The notes under the pieces are model-generated. The model made no database searches and was not told where the DNA came from. It saw only the letters and a list, made by a program, of their open reading frames with translations. 6,297 bases of DNA from NCBI GenBank assembly GCA_002746395.1, contig NVXA01000012.1:5333-11629 (forward strand), given 5' to 3'. The stretch comes from Paracoccaceae bacterium. GTDB lineage: Bacteria; Pseudomonadota; Alphaproteobacteria; Rhodobacterales; Rhodobacteraceae. The translations under genes were made by a program, and so were the position numbers. Shown piece after piece: positions 4,614 to 6,297 of the stretch (position 1 is the stretch's first letter; each line of letters begins with the position of its first letter).

Positions 4614-6125
4614 TTAATCTTCCGATCCCGTCAGTTCTAACGGCGGGGTCGGAGTTTCAAGATCGGCAATGCCCAGCGGTTCGGTTGGGCGGGCCAACAT
4701 ATATTTGGTCACCCAGCGCAATCGCGTTTCGGCCCGTGTGATGGCCACATAGGCCAACCTTTTCCACACTGCTATTCCTGCTTCGGATCGGCCTGACCTA
4801 TAGGCGGCGTAGATGTCGGGCGCGAACAATTGCACCTCGGGCCATTGTGATCCTTGGGCTTTGTGGATGGTAACTGCCGCGCCGTGCAGGAAAGTTGCGC
4901 CCATGCGGGCGGCTGAGGGGATGAAGGGTTCTTCGCGGTCGGGAGCCTCGATCTGAATTATGGTCGCGGCGTTCACGCGAGGGTCAACCGCGCCCAGAAC
5001 ATGCAGGCGGGAAAACCCCGGCTTGCGGCCCGGCCCAAGGTAGATAGTTTGCGCACCTTTAATCAAACCGCGCGCCTCCAGATCAATGCGCTTTTTACGG
5101 TGTTTGATCGGTAATTCGATACCATCACAGATTAACGGTTCGCCAGACAACAACGAATCTTCGGGGGCGTCATAGGCGGTTCTGAATGCATGGATTAGAC
5201 GGATGCGAGTGGCATTTCGCCAGACCAGCACCGGAGAGCGCGCCATGAGCGTTGCATCAACGCGCGGCGTTACGATGATGCGGTCGTCTTTGGCGGCGGC
5301 CGCTTCGATCATGCGTTCAAATTCGGGGAAATCCAGTTTTGGGTCGCCAAGCGCGTGGGCCAGATCAAGGATCGGGTTGCCGGCTTCTTGGCGGTGAATG
5401 CGGTGCAGGGTCAGCTTTTTGTCGTCGGGCAGCTTGTCGAAGCTCATGTTGCCGGATTGCATGACGGGGGCCAACTGTGCTGGGTCACCGAACATGATCA
5501 GGGTGGAGAAAATCTCGCGCAGGTCATTAAGCTGTTTATCATCAATCATTGAGGATTCGTCGATGAAGCCGATGTCCAACGGGTCATCGCGGCGCGACCA
5601 TCCGGTGATGAAATCGGACCCGCGCAAGCCAGCGGCGGCCAGCGCACCGGGGATGGATTTGTGGGTTTGGTAAAAGGCAAACGCGCGGTCAAGTGCTGCG
5701 TCGCTCAGGCCTTCGATATCGGGGCGTTCATCTGCGCCTTCCAGCCATTCGGCGATTTTTTCGTATTCGGGGTCGTAGAGCGGCGTGTAAATAATGCGGT
5801 GAATGGTGGTGGCGGGCACGCCGTGGCTGCGCAAAACACTGGCGGCTTTGTTGGTGGGCGCAAGGATCGCGAGCGAACGTTTGTCTTTACGCTTCGTGCT
5901 TTCGAAATCTGGCGAGATGGTCTCGACGCCCGCGTCGTTCAGGGCCTCGACCAGCTTCGAAAGCAGCATGGTTTTGCCGGATCCCGCCTTACCCAACACG
6001 GCCAAAACACGGGTCTTGCCGGTGCTTGCAGGCAGTATCGTGGCATTTTCGATATCGACGCCGGCATCTTTTAGAACTGCACTGATCGCATCGAATGCCT
6101 GTGCTTGGTCTTCTGAAAATTTCAT
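4614..6125 (-). CDS. RecD/Dda-like superfamily 1B DNA helicase
   Basis: ATP-dependent 5'-3' type helicase of the RecD/Dda/Pif1 group, 503 aa, acting in the cytoplasm on DNA. All core motifs are visible: Q-motif region SEDQAQAFDAI (4-14), Walker A GKAGSGKT (45-52), motif Ia LAPTNKAA (88-95), TIHR (107-110), Walker B FIDESSM (187-193), motif III GDPAQLAPV (213-221), motif IV LHRIHRQ (240-246), motif V TIHKAQGSQW (419-428) and motif VI YVAITRA (459-465). The catalytic Lys51, Asp189/Glu190, Gln217 and Arg464 are all present, so it should be active. It is far shorter than RecD2 and lacks an N-terminal extension, closer to phage Dda. About 75 residues lie between TIHR and Walker B, longer than I expect. 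ATG 6125 is chosen over TTG 6167 because the family begins at the SEDQ segment. Its physiological role is unknown. Confidence 0.9.
   Translation of the reverse strand: MKFSEDQAQAFDAISAVLKDAGVDIENATILPASTGKTRVLAVLGKAGSGKTMLLSKLVEALNDAGVETISPDFESTKRKDKRSLAILAPTNKAASVLRSHGVPATTIHRIIYTPLYDPEYEKIAEWLEGADERPDIEGLSDAALDRAFAFYQTHKSIPGALAAAGLRGSDFITGWSRRDDPLDIGFIDESSMIDDKQLNDLREIFSTLIMFGDPAQLAPVMQSGNMSFDKLPDDKKLTLHRIHRQEAGNPILDLAHALGDPKLDFPEFERMIEAAAAKDDRIIVTPRVDATLMARSPVLVWRNATRIRLIHAFRTAYDAPEDSLLSGEPLICDGIELPIKHRKKRIDLEARGLIKGAQTIYLGPGRKPGFSRLHVLGAVDPRVNAATIIQIEAPDREEPFIPSAARMGATFLHGAAVTIHKAQGSQWPEVQLFAPDIYAAYRSGRSEAGIAVWKRLAYVAITRAETRLRWVTKYMLARPTEPLGIADLETPTPPLELTGSED
4621..4653 (+). terminator. 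Candidate terminator hairpin for the exporter operon
   Basis: Eight bases after the TAA of the envelope-protein gene, 4621-4632 pairs with 4642-4653: twelve pairs, two of them G-U (4626/4648 and 4631/4643), with a 9-nt loop. The following tail is only GTTTC, so termination by the classical mechanism would be weak. The hairpin lies inside the last codons of the convergent helicase gene. In the opposite-strand RNA the two G-U pairs become A-C mismatches, so the structure favours the plus-strand transcript. A smaller stem, GCCG/CGGC at 4597-4610, precedes it inside the coding sequence. Confidence 0.4.
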
Positions 6126-6184
6126 GTGGTTTTGCTGCCCTGTCTTTTTGGCATTGTAACGTGGCAAGGCAGCAGTGGCCAGCC
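6126..6184 (-). promoter_or_regulatory. Helicase 5' leader with inverted repeat
   Basis: The 59 bp between the right-edge gene and the helicase. A perfect 7-bp inverted repeat, TGCTGCC (6133-6139) and GGCAGCA (6168-6174), encloses 28 bases and ends seven bases before the helicase ATG. The best Shine-Dalgarno-like string on the minus strand, CAGGGCAG, overlaps the repeat arm next to the start, so folding could limit initiation. A TTG at 6167 is in frame and would add 14 residues. No convincing promoter is seen, so the helicase may be co-transcribed with the gene to its right. Confidence 0.3.
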
Positions 6185-6297
6185 TTAGGCGGCAATAGCA
6201 ACGGGGGTGAACGTGTTATCGGGGAAAGATTGATCGAACCAGTATTCCACCAGTTCCGGCGCGATGCGAGACTTGCGGCAGATGTTGGCTTTGACTT
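6185..6297 (-). CDS. Unrecognised protein, C-terminal fragment
   Basis: Only the last 36 codons plus TAA are in the window; the gene enters from the right edge on the minus strand. The readable C terminus runs KANICRKSRIAPELVEYW and then FDQSFPDNTFTPVAIAA. It is mixed in composition with no membrane segment; the first part is basic and could be helical. I do not recognise the family and assign no function. It is in the same direction as the helicase, 59 bp upstream, so the two may share a transcript. It is taken as coding because the frame is open to the edge and the residue composition is protein-like, but the evidence is thin. Confidence 0.5.
   Translation of the reverse strand, partial: VKANICRKSRIAPELVEYWFDQSFPDNTFTPVAIAA

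Noticed and set aside
5661..6074. Plus-strand open frame of 137 codons within the helicase gene
   Set aside because: Opposite the Walker A and Ia region of a helicase with all motifs intact; no ribosome binding site or domain.
1..6297. CRISPR array, tRNA, insertion sequence or attachment site
   Set aside because: No regularly spaced long repeats, cloverleaf-like sequences, transposase or terminal inverted repeats were seen on either strand by eye.

Overview
The window looks like chromosomal DNA of an alphaproteobacterium, most likely a marine-type Rhodobacterales (Roseobacter-like) species. This rests on the style of the encoded proteins, moderate GC content, the TauE/SafE plus TIGR02186-type pair common in that group, and tight gene packing. 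It is inferred from remembered family patterns; no database was searched. No rRNA, tRNA, CRISPR array, insertion sequence or phage structural gene is visible.

Layout. Positions 1-1784 (+) carry the 3' part of one BPD_transp_2-type ABC permease and a complete second permease, overlapping by one base (TAATG). They are the two membrane subunits of a Bmp/Nup-type nucleoside importer; the binding protein and ATPase genes presumably lie to the left. A 108-bp gap with a symmetrical ATTC-N8-GAAT element and an RBS-proximal hairpin follows. Positions 1893-2795 and 2948-3862 (+) are two tandem TauE/SafE (PF01925) exporters about 74% identical, separated by 152 bp of AT-rich, repeat-containing regulatory DNA. 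The second is followed after one base by a secreted, C-terminally anchored protein of the TIGR02186/Alph_Pro_TM type (3864-4613).

Positions 4614-6125 (-) encode a compact superfamily 1B (RecD/Dda-like) helicase. It is convergent with the exporter operon, and the stop codons abut with no intergenic base. A strong hairpin that could end the plus-strand transcript lies inside the helicase 3' end. At the right edge (6185-6297, -) is the C-terminal 36 codons of an unrecognised gene.

How it works together: the left part imports purine or other nucleosides. The middle is a duplicated sulfur-oxyanion/organosulfur export module with an envelope partner, possibly controlled by an ArsR-type sulfide-responsive repressor (inference from operator-like dyads). 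The helicase is a separate DNA-metabolism unit. The most interesting part is the TauE-TauE-TIGR02186 block and its two different upstream regulatory regions.
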